The position numbers and the translations under genes were made by a program. From assembly GCF_036030735.1 (NCBI RefSeq), contig NZ_CP107928.1:2728001-2792000 (forward strand): a stretch of 64,000 nt of DNA, written 5' to 3'. Positions 1-8,518 of this stretch are shown here, in pieces. The stretch's first letter is position 1. Each line of letters begins with the position of its first letter. The notes below the pieces were generated by a model. That model made no database searches and was not told where the DNA came from. It was given only the letters and a program-made list of their open reading frames with translations. The stretch comes from Streptomyces sp. NBC_00425. Lineage in GTDB: Bacteria; Actinomycetota; Actinomycetes; Streptomycetales; Streptomycetaceae.

Positions 1-858
1 GACCACAGGCGCCTGGCCGACCGGTCCGTCGGTCACCCCCTCGTCGCTGCCGCCGCCCGCAACCGCACCCCCGTCCACCTCACCCGCGGCGATCGCCGCC
101 ACGGGCACGGCAGGCTCCGCGAGCGCGGCGGGCGCCTCGGACACCTCGGGCCTCGCAGGCGCCGCGGCCATCTCGGGCACCGCAGGGACCGCAGGGACCG
201 CAGGGACCGCAGGGACCGCAGGGACCGCAGGGACCGCAGGGACCGCAGGGACCGCAGGGACCGCAGGGACCGCAGGGACCGCAGTCAGCTCAAGCGGATC
301 GGTAGTGTCTTCCAACCCCTCCCCTGCCCAGGGCCGTTCGCCGAGGAGGGTGAGCGCCGTCTGGGCCAGTGCCGTCAGGTCGCCGGTGCCGACGCCCCCG
401 TACTCGTTGACGGCCGGGTGGACGCGAAGCCGCAGTGCCTCGGTGAGGGCGTCGACGAAGGCCGGCTGGATGCCGGAGCCGCCGGCGAGGAGCTGGTTGG
501 CGCGGATCGCGAGCATCGCCCGGACCTGACGGACGGGCAGCAGGTCGCCCGCCCCACCGGCGTGGCTGCGCAGCAGGCGCAGTCCGTGCGCGACCTCGTC
601 GTCCTCGTCGACCGCCACGGAGCGCTGCGCGCCCACGCCGGTGCCGCGGCCGTACAGCCGCCCGGCGGCGGCGAGCCGCTGGGCCGTCCGCCAGGAGCGG
701 ACGGCCCGCTCACGGGCCTCGGGGGCCACCGAGGGCACGGCCGCACCGTCGGCGAGCGCGATCAGCTCGCCGACGGTGAGGGCGTTTCCGTTCAGGACGA
801 CCCTGGGGCCCTCGTGGTGCGGGGAGACCCGGGCCGTTCCGTCTGCCGGCGTGTCCAA
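1..858 (-). CDS. Aromatic amino acid/histidine ammonia-lyase-like protein, partial
   Basis: The reading frame runs off the left edge, so only the N-terminal part is present. Read on the minus strand it shows landmarks of the HAL/PAL fold: YGRGTGVG near residue 57, [31 protein letters not shown], and [13 protein letters not shown] where the family has GSVGASGDLAPLAH. The Ala-Ser-Gly triad that cyclises to the MIO electrophile is therefore absent (Thr-Gly, one residue shorter), so ordinary ammonia-lyase activity is doubtful. After PLELTA comes an 11-copy Val-Pro-Ala insert, then an Ala/Glu/Pro-rich stretch to the edge. The TTG at 858 is the most likely start I see, but it is uncertain. The gene follows the binding lipoprotein gene by 37 bp on the same strand and may be co-transcribed with it. 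Confidence 0.72.
   Translation of the reverse strand, partial: MDTPADGTARVSPHHEGPRVVLNGNALTVGELIALADGAAVPSVAPEARERAVRSWRTAQRLAAAGRLYGRGTGVGAQRSVAVDEDDEVAHGLRLLRSHAGGAGDLLPVRQVRAMLAIRANQLLAGGSGIQPAFVDALTEALRLRVHPAVNEYGGVGTGDLTALAQTALTLLGERPWAGEGLEDTTDPLELTAVPAVPAVPAVPAVPAVPAVPAVPAVPAVPAVPAVPEMAAAPARPEVSEAPAALAEPAVPVAAIAAGEVDGGAVAGGGSDEGVTDGPVGQAPVV
181..279. repeat. 11 perfect copies of a 9-bp tandem repeat (cgcagggac)
   Basis: Eleven identical 9-bp units run without a mismatch, followed by a partial unit. On the minus strand each unit reads GTC CCT GCG, so the array adds Val-Pro-Ala eleven times to the lyase-like protein without breaking frame. Perfect identity at synonymous positions points to recent slippage expansion rather than selection for the peptide alone. 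Confidence 0.97.
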
Positions 859-895
859 CGGTTCAGTGCGTAGGTTCGAACGGGTCGGGCCGGGC

Positions 896-1855
896 TCAGT
901 CCAGGCCCGCGGACTTCAGCCAGGCCTTGGCCACGTCCAGCGGGTCCTTGCTCTCCAGCTGCACCTGGGAGTCCAGGTCGAGCAGCGTCTTCGTGTCGAG
1001 CTTGGCGGAGACGGCGTTGAGCGCGTCGACGCCCTCCTTGGAGAGGCCGCTCTTGTAGACGAGGGGCGTCACGTTCGCGAAACCGAAGAGGTTCTTCGGG
1101 TCCTGGAGGACGACGAACTTCTCCTTGGTGATGGTCGGGTCCGTGGTGAAGATGTCCGCGGCCTGCACGGTGTTCTTCTTCAGCGCCGCCCGGGTCAGCG
1201 GACCGCCCGCGTCGAGCGCCTTGAAGTTCTTGAACTTCAGCCCGTACACCGACTCGAGACCGACCATGCCCTGCTGCCTGGTCTGGAACTCGGGCGAACC
1301 GCCGAGAACCAGGTCGGGGGCGGCGTCCTTGAGGTCGGCGAGCGTGGACGCCGAGGTGAGGCTGTACTTCTTCGCGGTCTCCGCGTTGATCGTGACGGAG
1401 TCCTTGTCCTCGGCGGGCGACGACTCCAGCAGCGTCAGCTTGGAGTCGAGCTTCGTCTTCACCGCGGCGTTCACGGTCGCGAGCGAGGTCTGCGCGGCGT
1501 CCTTGTCCAGGTAGGCCAGCAGGGAGCCGTTGTACTCCGGCAGGACGGTGATGGAGCCGTTCTTGAGCAGCCCGTACGTGGTCTCGCGGCTGCCGATGTT
1601 GGGCTTGTAGGACACCTTGACGCCCTTGGCCTTCAGGGCCTCGCCGTAGATGTCGGCGAGCAGGATGCTCTCGGGGAAGTTGTTGGAGCCGACGACCACC
1701 GTGTCGCCGGCCGCCTTGTCGCCGGCGAGCGGGTCGTCGGTGTCACCGCTCTGCGAACCACATCCCGCCAGCAGGACCGTCATCGCGGCCAGGGCGACGG
1801 CCGCCGCGCCGGGGTGGTTCCTCAAGGACCTGCTGCTGTGAGCGTTGGAAGTCAC
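896..1855 (-). CDS. Glycine betaine/choline/proline-type ABC substrate-binding lipoprotein (OpuAC/ProX family)
   Basis: Predicted membrane-anchored receptor that captures quaternary-amine osmoprotectants for an ABC importer. With the GTG start at 1855 the protein has 319 residues: a Lys/Arg-poor but typical actinobacterial N-region, a hydrophobic stretch and a lipobox LLAGC (Cys near residue 32). The mature part starts DTVVVGSNNFPES, the characteristic entry of this binding-protein class, and contains GSRETTYGLLKNGSI and LPEYNGSL. An ATG at 1918 would add 21 residues without a signal-like character, so GTG with an upstream purine-rich stretch is preferred. Its likely ATPase and permeases lie 5.3 kb away (7158-9687), separated by the conservon. 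The lyase-like gene follows by 37 bp. Confidence 0.88.
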   Translation of the reverse strand: MTSNAHSSRSLRNHPGAAAVALAAMTVLLAGCGSQSGDTDDPLAGDKAAGDTVVVGSNNFPESILLADIYGEALKAKGVKVSYKPNIGSRETTYGLLKNGSITVLPEYNGSLLAYLDKDAAQTSLATVNAAVKTKLDSKLTLLESSPAEDKDSVTINAETAKKYSLTSASTLADLKDAAPDLVLGGSPEFQTRQQGMVGLESVYGLKFKNFKALDAGGPLTRAALKKNTVQAADIFTTDPTITKEKFVVLQDPKNLFGFANVTPLVYKSGLSKEGVDALNAVSAKLDTKTLLDLDSQVQLESKDPLDVAKAWLKSAGLD

Positions 1856-2241
1856 GGTTCCCGTTCCGAGCTGGGGGGTTGATGAGAACTCAAACACTTG
1901 TGTCCTGATCCAATCCATCCGCTTCTCGATCGGTCAAGAGCAACCGTGTTACCGATCGGCGTCGATCCGTGATCGACGGCAGGTGGACCGGGAGACGCCC
2001 CGCGCACCTCGGAGGTTCTCTCTTCGTGATGGATTCTTGACGCGGGGCGACGCTCTCGGCCGTTCGAATTAGCGATAGTGTCGCCGTAGTTGACGTTCGC
2101 CACAGCAGTCGGCGTCAGCCACAGCGGTATACGGGGGCCGCTCACGTGTCATAACCATACGGACACATGCGCGCACAAAACAGTCAGAACAGCGCATATA
2201 CCCCCGTTGCACGCCTGCAACACCCTCTTGAAGGAGGCCCG
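1856..2241. promoter_or_regulatory. Divergent promoter region between binding-protein gene and conservon, with two inverted repeats
   Basis: A 386-bp gap separates divergent genes. Two inverted repeats stand out: CGATCGGT (1927-1934) with ACCGATCG (1951-1958), and GTCGATC (1961-1967) with GATCGAC (1971-1977) three bases apart. On the minus strand a TTGACC element (1932-1937) followed about 18 bp later by TTGGAT could be a -35/-10 pair for the binding-protein gene, so the repeats would flank that promoter. On the plus strand AAGGAGG (2231-2237) serves the GTG at 2242. No coding potential was seen. Confidence 0.5.
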
Positions 2242-5200
2242 GTGTCCACGAAAGAGGTGGACGCGCCCGCCGGCTCGGCGTCCTCGGCATCGCCGTCCGC
2301 GCCCCGGGGTCTGCGGGCCTTCGCCGACCGATGGCCCTTCCAGCGCAAGCTGAACGTGCTCGTCGGCATCCCGCTGGCGGTGATCGCCCTGCTCCTGACG
2401 TACCTCATCGTCGACCTGGTGCAGGAGTCCGAACGCGCGGAGAGCGCCGCCCGACTGGTCCGCGACAGTACGCAGGTCGCTCAGCTCGTCGCCCGGCTGC
2501 AGGCCGAGCACCAGCAGGCGATCCTGCTCTCCGTGCGGTTCGAGGCGGCCTCCGGCGTCGACGCCCCCTCCGCCGAGAGCTACCGGCAGACCCAGGCCGC
2601 CGTCGACGCGCAGGTGCAGAAGGTGGTCGACGCCTTCGGCGACCGACTGCCGGACACCGAGGCCCAGGCCCTGAGGCAGGTCCAGGGCCTCGCCGGGCTG
2701 CGGCAGACCATCGAGCAGGGCTATCTGCCCGCCGACAACATCGACCCCGCGTACTCGGGCGCCGCCGACGGCCTCATCGAGGGCCTCGGCCTGGAGCACA
2801 ACTCCGCGCTCGCCTCGACCTTCACCGGCAACCTCCTCGACTCGCTGCTGCGCGCCGACGCCGCCCACGGCGCCTACGAGACCGGCGTGTTCTCCGCGGG
2901 AACCGGTGACAGCAACGCGCTCATCGAGTTCACCGGCGCGGTCGGCTCCTACGAGCTGTTCACCTACCAGGCCGCGCGGTTCGAGCGGTTCGCGAGCCCC
3001 GCGCAGTCCGACGAGTTCGGCGGCATCGAGCACAACACCTCACAGGCCTCGATCAGCCGGCACTACGCCGACCTGGCGGTGGACCCGAGCGCGTTGCAGG
3101 CCGAGTCGAAGGCCGACATCCGGGAGGCGCTGCGGGCGGCCATCGCCCGCTACCCCGACTACAGCGCGCAGGCCGGGTCCCGGCTCGCGATCACGGCGTC
3201 GCTCATCGACCAGATCGCCGACCGCGCCGACGACGCGGCCTCCAGCGCCCAGTGGCGCGCCATCCTGCTGCTGAGCCTGGCACTGCTCTGCTTCGCCCTG
3301 TGGATCACCCTCTCCGTCCTGGTCCGCCGCTCCGTGGTCCGTCCCGTGCTGGCACTGACCGGGGCCGCACAGGAGGTCGCCGACGTCGCGGGCCGCGAAC
3401 TCGCCCGCGTCGCCGACGACGACGCCGAGGAGTCCGGCTCCCCCCGGCTGCGCGAACTGCCGGTCACCGCCGACGACGAGATCGGTGAACTCGCCGAGGC
3501 CTTCAACAACGTCCAGACCACCGCGGCCGCGCTGCTCGAGCGCCAGGTGATGAGCCGGCGCAACGTCGCCGAGATGTTCGGCAACGTCGGGCGCCGTGTC
3601 AGCAACCTGACGACTCGTCAACTCGCCCTGATCGACGCGGTGGAGCGCGGGGAGACCGACCCCGCGCTGCTGGAGCGCCTCTACTCCATCGACCACATCG
3701 CCGTCCGGCTGCGCCGCAACGCCGACAGCCTGATGCTGCTCGCCGGCATCCGCGAGACCGTCCTGGACGCCGGCCCGACCGCGCTCACCAACGTCGTACG
3801 CGCCGCGCTGGGTCAGATCGAGGGCTTCCAGCGGGTCCGGCTGCGCGCCGCGACCGAGGCTTTCGTGGAGCCGGACATCATCGGCGACCTGACGCTGATG
3901 ATCGCCGAACTCCTGGAGAACGCCGTCTCGTTCTCACCCGAGGACACCCCCGTCGAGGTGGTGGTCGGCTCCGACGAGGACGGCGCGTCCGTCACCGTCT
4001 CCGATCACGGTCTGGGCATGAGCGCGGAGCGCCTCGCCGAGGAGAACGCGCGTCTGGTGCGCCGCGAGCGCCTCGACCTCGTGCCGACGAAGGTGCTCGG
4101 CCTGTTCGTGGTCGGCGCTCTCGCCCGCCGCTGGGACGTCGACGTCACCCTCACCCGCACCCCGGGCGGCGGTGTGACGGCGGAGGTGATGATCCCGTCG
4201 ACGCTGCTGGTGGCGATGAGCGAGGCCGGCCCGGCCGTCAGGTCCGGTGCCCCGGGTTCACCGACGCGTCCCGCCTCCGCCGGGCAGACCGCTCCGTCGG
4301 CTCCCGCGGCGGGCCCGTCCCCCTCCGCCTCGGTCCCGTCCTGGGCCGCCCGCGACGACGACCCGACCGCGCTGCCCCGCCGGGTCCCCCGTCGTGACCC
4401 GGCCCCGGCGACGGAGCCGGACCGCTCCGGCAGCACCGACGGCGTCGCCGACGACCTCACGACCCACTCCGGTTCCGCCGCCGCTGCGGACACGGGGGAC
4501 GAGCCGGGAGGAGCCGCGTCCGACGCGTCCCCCTCGCTGCGCTCCCGCACCCCCGAGGCCGAGCCGCCCACCCACGTCGGCGCACCGGGTATCCCCGCGC
4601 CCCGCACGGCCGAACGCCACCTGGGCATCCGCGCCGAGGCGGAGCCGTGGGCGCACACCCCTGCGGCGCAACGCCGGGCCTCGGGCACGACGGAAGCCAC
4701 CACTCCGACAGCCCACGCGCCCGAGCCGACGCCCGCCGAACACGACGCCGTGACACCGCCGGCACCGGCACCGACTGCGGCACCGGGGGCGACGCCGGTC
4801 TCGCGTTCGGCTTCGGCCTCAGCTTCGGCGCCGGCTTCGGCGTCGGCTTCGACGCCGTCCCCGCTGCCCGGTGGGCCGCGCGGCGTCGGCGCACCCGCGC
4901 CAGGCTCGGCCGGCGAGGCCGACGCCGCCCGGCCCCTGCGCCGTCGGGTGCGCGGCGCCACGCTGCGAACGGACGTGGACGCCGCCGCGCAGCAGACGGC
5001 GAGGCAGGCCGCCCGGCCCGCCGACGCGGACGCCGTGCGCAGCGCGCTGGAGGAGTTCGAAGCGGCCGTGGCGCGCGCACACCGCGACACCGGCCAACAC
5101 CCACGTCCCGCCGACCCGGCCGCACACCGCGGCGAGCGCGGGCACGACGGCCGTGGCGACCACGGTCGCGACCACCGTCCCGACGGTGCCCCCGACCGGA

Positions 5201-5301
5201 CCGAACCGGCCGACCGGGCCGACCGGACAGCGACGTCCGACCCGTCGGGCCGGGACCGCACGCACCACCAGAACCACCTTCCGGAAGGAGCCGAGCAGTG
5301 A
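2242..5301 (+). CDS. cvnA: Conservon sensor histidine kinase-like protein (CvnA)
   Basis: Membrane sensor of an actinobacterial conservon, thought to control the small GTPase encoded downstream. The GTG at 2242 sits behind AAGGAGG, giving 1019 residues. Order: a membrane segment at about 43-62, an extracytoplasmic nitrate/nitrite-sensor-like region, a second membrane segment at about 338-360, a HAMP-like region, a dimerisation region with YSIDHIAVRLRRNADSL, then a GHKL ATPase domain (AELLENAVSFSPEDTP near 555, DHGLGMS near 590, TPGGGVTAEV). The last 350 or so residues are Ala/Pro/Ser-rich low complexity, including an SASASASAPASASAS run, and are probably disordered. The stop overlaps the cvnB start (GTGA). 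Confidence 0.93.
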   Translation: MSTKEVDAPAGSASSASPSAPRGLRAFADRWPFQRKLNVLVGIPLAVIALLLTYLIVDLVQESERAESAARLVRDSTQVAQLVARLQAEHQQAILLSVRFEAASGVDAPSAESYRQTQAAVDAQVQKVVDAFGDRLPDTEAQALRQVQGLAGLRQTIEQGYLPADNIDPAYSGAADGLIEGLGLEHNSALASTFTGNLLDSLLRADAAHGAYETGVFSAGTGDSNALIEFTGAVGSYELFTYQAARFERFASPAQSDEFGGIEHNTSQASISRHYADLAVDPSALQAESKADIREALRAAIARYPDYSAQAGSRLAITASLIDQIADRADDAASSAQWRAILLLSLALLCFALWITLSVLVRRSVVRPVLALTGAAQEVADVAGRELARVADDDAEESGSPRLRELPVTADDEIGELAEAFNNVQTTAAALLERQVMSRRNVAEMFGNVGRRVSNLTTRQLALIDAVERGETDPALLERLYSIDHIAVRLRRNADSLMLLAGIRETVLDAGPTALTNVVRAALGQIEGFQRVRLRAATEAFVEPDIIGDLTLMIAELLENAVSFSPEDTPVEVVVGSDEDGASVTVSDHGLGMSAERLAEENARLVRRERLDLVPTKVLGLFVVGALARRWDVDVTLTRTPGGGVTAEVMIPSTLLVAMSEAGPAVRSGAPGSPTRPASAGQTAPSAPAAGPSPSASVPSWAARDDDPTALPRRVPRRDPAPATEPDRSGSTDGVADDLTTHSGSAAAADTGDEPGGAASDASPSLRSRTPEAEPPTHVGAPGIPAPRTAERHLGIRAEAEPWAHTPAAQRRASGTTEATTPTAHAPEPTPAEHDAVTPPAPAPTAAPGATPVSRSASASASAPASASASTPSPLPGGPRGVGAPAPGSAGEADAARPLRRRVRGATLRTDVDAAAQQTARQAARPADADAVRSALEEFEAAVARAHRDTGQHPRPADPAAHRGERGHDGRGDHGRDHRPDGAPDRTEPADRADRTATSDPSGRDRTHHQNHLPEGAEQ

Positions 5302-5774
5302 GCACGTCGACAGGTGAGACTCCCGCCGGAGACGCCACACCCACCGATCTGCGGGCCGCCGCAGCCGACTTCACCTGGCTGCTCAACCGTTTCGCCACCG
5401 AGACCGCAGGAGTCGTGGACGCCATCGCGGTGTCCTCCGACGGACTGCTGATCGCCGTGTCGGAGCTGCGCGAGCACGCCGACTCCGAGCGGCTGGCCGC
5501 GATCGTGTCGGGCATCACCAGCCTGGCCGCGGGCGCCTCCGGCAACTACGGCCTGGGCGGCCTGAACAAGGTCATCATCGATCTCGAGGGCGGTCACGTG
5601 CTGGTCTCCGCGATCGGCAGCGGCGCCGTGCTCGGCGTGGTCACCGACAAGGAGGCCAAGCTGGGCAACATCGCCTACGAGATGACGGTGTTCGCCAACC
5701 GCGCCGGCAGCGCGCTCAACCCACAGCTCGTCCTGGAGCTGAAGAACAGCGTCGGCGCCACACGTACGCGCTGA
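5298..5774 (+). CDS. cvnB: Roadblock/LC7 domain protein of the conservon (CvnB)
   Basis: A 158-residue cytoplasmic protein, nearly all one roadblock/LC7 domain (DFTWLLNRFATETAGVVDAI, then AVSSDGLLIAVS, VIIDLEGGHVLVSAIG and LGNIAYEMTVFANR). In other conservons this class acts as a regulator of the partner GTPase, by analogy with MglB. The start is the GTG at 5298, overlapping the cvnA stop by 4 bp, with GGAAGGAG at 5283-5290. It is followed 31 bp later by cvnC, consistent with one transcript for cvnA-D. Confidence 0.95.
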   Translation: MSTSTGETPAGDATPTDLRAAAADFTWLLNRFATETAGVVDAIAVSSDGLLIAVSELREHADSERLAAIVSGITSLAAGASGNYGLGGLNKVIIDLEGGHVLVSAIGSGAVLGVVTDKEAKLGNIAYEMTVFANRAGSALNPQLVLELKNSVGATRTR

Positions 5775-5805
5775 CCGCGCGCCACCGCAGAGAAAGCGAA
5801 CACCG

Positions 5806-6249
5806 ATGGCGGACGGCCGCACCCCGCGCGGGGCCGGCGAGGACGGCGTCGCCCCCGTCGGGCCCGCGCCCGCCGTCCGGCCCTTCCTCGTCACCGCCGG
5901 ACGGGTCGCGGGCGGCCCCGGCGAGGCGTCGTCCGGCCGGACGATGCCCGTGGAGACCCAACTGGTCGCCACGACCGACGGGCTCGACGCGCTGCACCGG
6001 CTCTCCTTCGAACAGCACGACATCGTCGCCGCCTGCCGCGTGCCGCAGTCCATCGCGGAGATCGCGGCACGGCTGCGGCTGCATCTGAACGTGGTGCGGG
6101 TCCTGGCCGAGGACCTGCGGGCGGCGGGGCAGCTGTCGGTGCACGTGCCCGACTCCGGCGTCACCCACGACGCATCCGTACTGCGCAGGGTTATCGATGG
6201 CCTGCGGGCCATCCCCGACTCCCGGGGGGTACTCCGTGACACCGACTGA
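5806..6249 (+). CDS. cvnC: DUF742 protein of the conservon (CvnC)
   Basis: A 147-residue protein of the DUF742 family, always the third gene of conservons. It shows the typical VRPFLVTAGR segment near residue 24, followed by VETQLVATTDG and a winged-helix-like half (LSFEQHDIVAACRVPQSIAE, then RLHLNVVRVLAEDL). The molecular role in conservons is not settled; the fold suggests a protein- or DNA-binding adaptor. AGAAAGCGA lies before the ATG at 5806. The 3' end overlaps cvnD by 14 bp. Confidence 0.93.
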   Translation: MADGRTPRGAGEDGVAPVGPAPAVRPFLVTAGRVAGGPGEASSGRTMPVETQLVATTDGLDALHRLSFEQHDIVAACRVPQSIAEIAARLRLHLNVVRVLAEDLRAAGQLSVHVPDSGVTHDASVLRRVIDGLRAIPDSRGVLRDTD

Positions 6250-6835
6250 ACCGCTGGTCCGCACCTCGGCCGGACAGGCAGCCGTACGACCTCCGCTGCC
6301 GGTGAAACTGGTGATCGCGGGCGGCTTCGGCGTGGGCAAGACCACCGCCGTCGGCTCGATCTCCGAGATCGAGCCGCTGACCACCGAGGCGGCCATCACC
6401 GAGGTCGCGGCGGGCGTGGACGACCTCAGTCACACCCCGCGCAAGACCACCACCACGGTGGCGATGGACTTCGGCTGCATCACCATCGACCCGACGCTCA
6501 AGCTGTACCTGTTCGGCACGCCCGGGCAGGAGCGGTTCGGGTTCATGTGGGACGACATCGTGGAGGGCGCGATCGGCGGCCTCGTCATCGTCGACACCCG
6601 CCGTCTCGACGACTGCTACGCCGCCGTCGACTACTTCGAGCACAAGCGGATCCCGTTCGCCGTTGCCGTAAACGCTTTCGACGGTCAGGTGGCGCACACA
6701 CTGGACGAGGTCCGCTGGGCTCTCGACGTGTCGGACGGCGTGCCGCTGCTCGTCTTCGACGCCCGTGAGCGCGGCTCGGTCCGGGACGCCCTGCTCGTCG
6801 TCCTGGAACAGGCGCTGGCGCGCACGGAGGGCTGA
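6236..6835 (+). CDS. cvnD: Ras-like GTPase of the conservon (CvnD)
   Basis: Small MglA-like GTP-binding protein of 199 residues from the GTG at 6236. Visible motifs: P-loop GGFGVGKTT near residue 29, a switch region with TTTTVAMDFG, G3 as LFGTPGQERF, and VAVNAFDG in the position of the NKxD motif (Asn-Ala-Phe-Asp, the usual conservon variant). The 14-bp overlap with cvnC implies coupled translation. No cytochrome P450 gene (cvnE) follows, unlike some conservons; the next gene lies on the opposite strand. Confidence 0.94.
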   Translation: MTPTEPLVRTSAGQAAVRPPLPVKLVIAGGFGVGKTTAVGSISEIEPLTTEAAITEVAAGVDDLSHTPRKTTTTVAMDFGCITIDPTLKLYLFGTPGQERFGFMWDDIVEGAIGGLVIVDTRRLDDCYAAVDYFEHKRIPFAVAVNAFDGQVAHTLDEVRWALDVSDGVPLLVFDARERGSVRDALLVVLEQALARTEG

Positions 6836-6984
6836 GGGAAACCGGTTCCGCGCTGTTGCGGGGACACCTGGCCGGAAACGCCGACCGCAACCCCGGCCCA
6901 GGCCCCGGGATTCGCCCTCCTGCACTCCGTGACGGAGCGCAGGATCAGACGAAGGCCGCCTTCACGTCCGCCGACCTGAGGAAT

Positions 6985-7006
6985 CGCGGCTCACGCTCGA
7001 GCCGCG
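6985..7006. terminator. Candidate terminator after the conservon
   Basis: Perfect 8-bp stem, CGCGGCTC (6985-6992) against GAGCCGCG (6999-7006), with a 6-nt loop, 150 bp past the cvnD stop and before the convergent ABC operon. There is no T-run, as is usual in Streptomyces. The rest of the 322-bp gap (6836-7157) holds a 13-bp tandem repeat and a weaker GGACCC/GGGTCC hairpin (7139-7158) at the end of the convergent permease gene. Confidence 0.5.
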
Positions 7007-7041
7007 TTCGACACCGGACCCAAAATGCCGAACGCTGACTC

Positions 7042-7080
7042 TGCACAGAGTTACTGCACAGAGTTACTGCACCGAGTTCG
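7042..7080. repeat. Three tandem 13-bp units (tgcacagagttac)
   Basis: Two identical units (7042-7054 and 7055-7067) are followed by a third that differs at two positions (7068-7080). The unit is much less GC-rich than its surroundings and lies between two convergent transcription units, so it is not obviously a promoter element. Confidence 0.9.
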
Positions 7081-7157
7081 GCAACGCGCCTGAAATCCCA
7101 CGGAACCTTGTTACTGACACCGTGACACCGGCTGCGTGGGACCCGCGGGACCGGGTC

Positions 7158-7826
7158 CTAGTGGGCGCGGCGCACCCCCGGCGAGACAGTCGCGCGGCCG
7201 ACCGCCCAGAAGATGCCCAGGGTCGCGAGGGCCATACCGGCGACCAGGGTGGCGCCGCCGACGACCTTCTCGTAGTCGTGCTGGTAGAGGCCGTCCACGA
7301 TGAAGCGGCCGAGTCCGCCGAGGCCCACATAAGCGGCGATGGTGGCGGTGGACACGATCTGGATGGCCGCCGAACGCAGTCCGCCGAGGATGAGCGGGAG
7401 CGCGACGGGCAGCTCCACCTGGAGCAGGATGCGGGGTTCGGCCATGCCGATGCCGCGCGCCGCGTCCACCGGGGACGGGTCGACCGAGCGCACCGCCTCG
7501 TAGGTGGTGACCAGGATCGGCGGAACGGCGAGGACGACCAGCGGGATCATCACCGGCATCATGCCGAAGCCGGTGCTGATGGTGATGAGCACCAGCAGAC
7601 CGAAGGTGGGCAGCGCCCGGCCCGCGGTGGCGATCAGCGTGAGGGTGTTGCCGCCCTTGCCGTAGTGGCCGGTGACGAGCCCGACCGGCAGTCCGATGAG
7701 GGCGGCGAGAGCGAGCGCCTCGAGCGAGTACTGGAGGTGTTCCAGCAGCCGGGTGGGGATGCCGTCGTAGCCGTGCCAGTGGGCGCCGTCGCCGAAGAAA
7801 GCGTTCACGAAATTCAGTACGTTCAC
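7158..7826 (-). CDS. Quaternary-amine/osmoprotectant ABC transporter permease (second of two)
   Basis: Inner-membrane permease of 222 residues with about five hydrophobic segments and the binding-protein-dependent transport signature around EAVRSVDPSPVDAARGIGMA, where it would dock on the ATPase. The OpuCB/OpuCD family has this length. The GTG at 7826 overlaps the stop of the upstream permease (GTGA), so translation is coupled. The two permeases resemble each other and probably form a heterodimer. No binding protein is encoded in this operon; the nearest candidate is the lipoprotein at 896-1855. Confidence 0.9.
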   Translation of the reverse strand: MNVLNFVNAFFGDGAHWHGYDGIPTRLLEHLQYSLEALALAALIGLPVGLVTGHYGKGGNTLTLIATAGRALPTFGLLVLITISTGFGMMPVMIPLVVLAVPPILVTTYEAVRSVDPSPVDAARGIGMAEPRILLQVELPVALPLILGGLRSAAIQIVSTATIAAYVGLGGLGRFIVDGLYQHDYEKVVGGATLVAGMALATLGIFWAVGRATVSPGVRRAH

Positions 7827-8518
7827 CGGACTGTCCCCTCCAGGACGGGCGCCGCCTGCGCGGCCCGGCGGCGGCCGGCGGCGCTCGGCATCCACGGGGT
7901 CAGCAGGAGCCGTACGAGGACCAGCGCCGCGTCCACGAGTACCGCGAGGACGGCCGTGGTGATCACCGAGTTCCAGGCGAGTTCCGGCCGGTTGTAGATC
8001 TGTGCGTCGTGCAGCAGGTTGCCGAGGGCGCCCTGGTTGCCGATCAGCATGCCGACGCTGACGAGGCTGATGCTGGACACCGTCGCGACCCGCAGACCGG
8101 CGATGATCGCGGGCACCGCGATCGGCAACTGCACCTGCAGATAACGGCGTACGGGTCCGAAGCCCATGGCGGTCGCCGCGGCGAGGGTCTCCTGCGGCAC
8201 CGAGCGCACGCCGTCCACGATCGCCGGGACGAGCACGACGAGGGTGTAGACGGTGAGCGGGATCATCACCGTCAGCTCGGTCTGCCCCGTGTAGTCGATG
8301 AGGACGACGAAGAAGGCCAGCGACGGGATGGCGTACAGCACGGTCGTCACCCAGAGCACCGGCGGGTAGAGCCAGCGCAGCCGCACGCACAGCTGGGCCA
8401 GCGGGAGCGCGAGCAGCAGCCCTCCCAGCACCGGCAGCAGGGCCTCGCGCAGATGCAGCCCGATCAGTCCGAGCCAGTCGTGCTGCAGGTCGCTCGGGAT
8501 GTCGAAGAAGCGGTTCAC
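7823..8518 (-). CDS. Quaternary-amine/osmoprotectant ABC transporter permease (first of two)
   Basis: Permease of 231 residues with five or six membrane spans and the coupling segment DGVRSVPQETLAAATAMGFGP. The N-terminal hydrophilic leader (FFDIPSDLQHDWLGLIGLHL) is typical of OpuC-type permeases. The GTG at 8518 overlaps the ATPase stop by 4 bp, and the stop overlaps the next permease start in the same way. It works with the ATPase at 8515-9687 to import betaine/choline-like solutes. Confidence 0.9.
   Translation of the reverse strand: MNRFFDIPSDLQHDWLGLIGLHLREALLPVLGGLLLALPLAQLCVRLRWLYPPVLWVTTVLYAIPSLAFFVVLIDYTGQTELTVMIPLTVYTLVVLVPAIVDGVRSVPQETLAAATAMGFGPVRRYLQVQLPIAVPAIIAGLRVATVSSISLVSVGMLIGNQGALGNLLHDAQIYNRPELAWNSVITTAVLAVLVDAALVLVRLLLTPWMPSAAGRRRAAQAAPVLEGTVR

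Noticed and set aside
181..279. CRISPR-like array
   Set aside because: Units are 9 bp with no spacers; it is an in-frame tandem repeat in a coding sequence.
4005..6242. Long minus-strand open frame (745 codons) through the conservon
   Set aside because: It is antisense to cvnA-C, shows no domain sense, and is the usual reverse-frame shadow of high-GC coding sequence.
6836..7157. Possible fifth conservon gene (cytochrome P450, cvnE)
   Set aside because: No P450 motif follows cvnD; the gap holds a hairpin and repeats, and the next gene is convergent.
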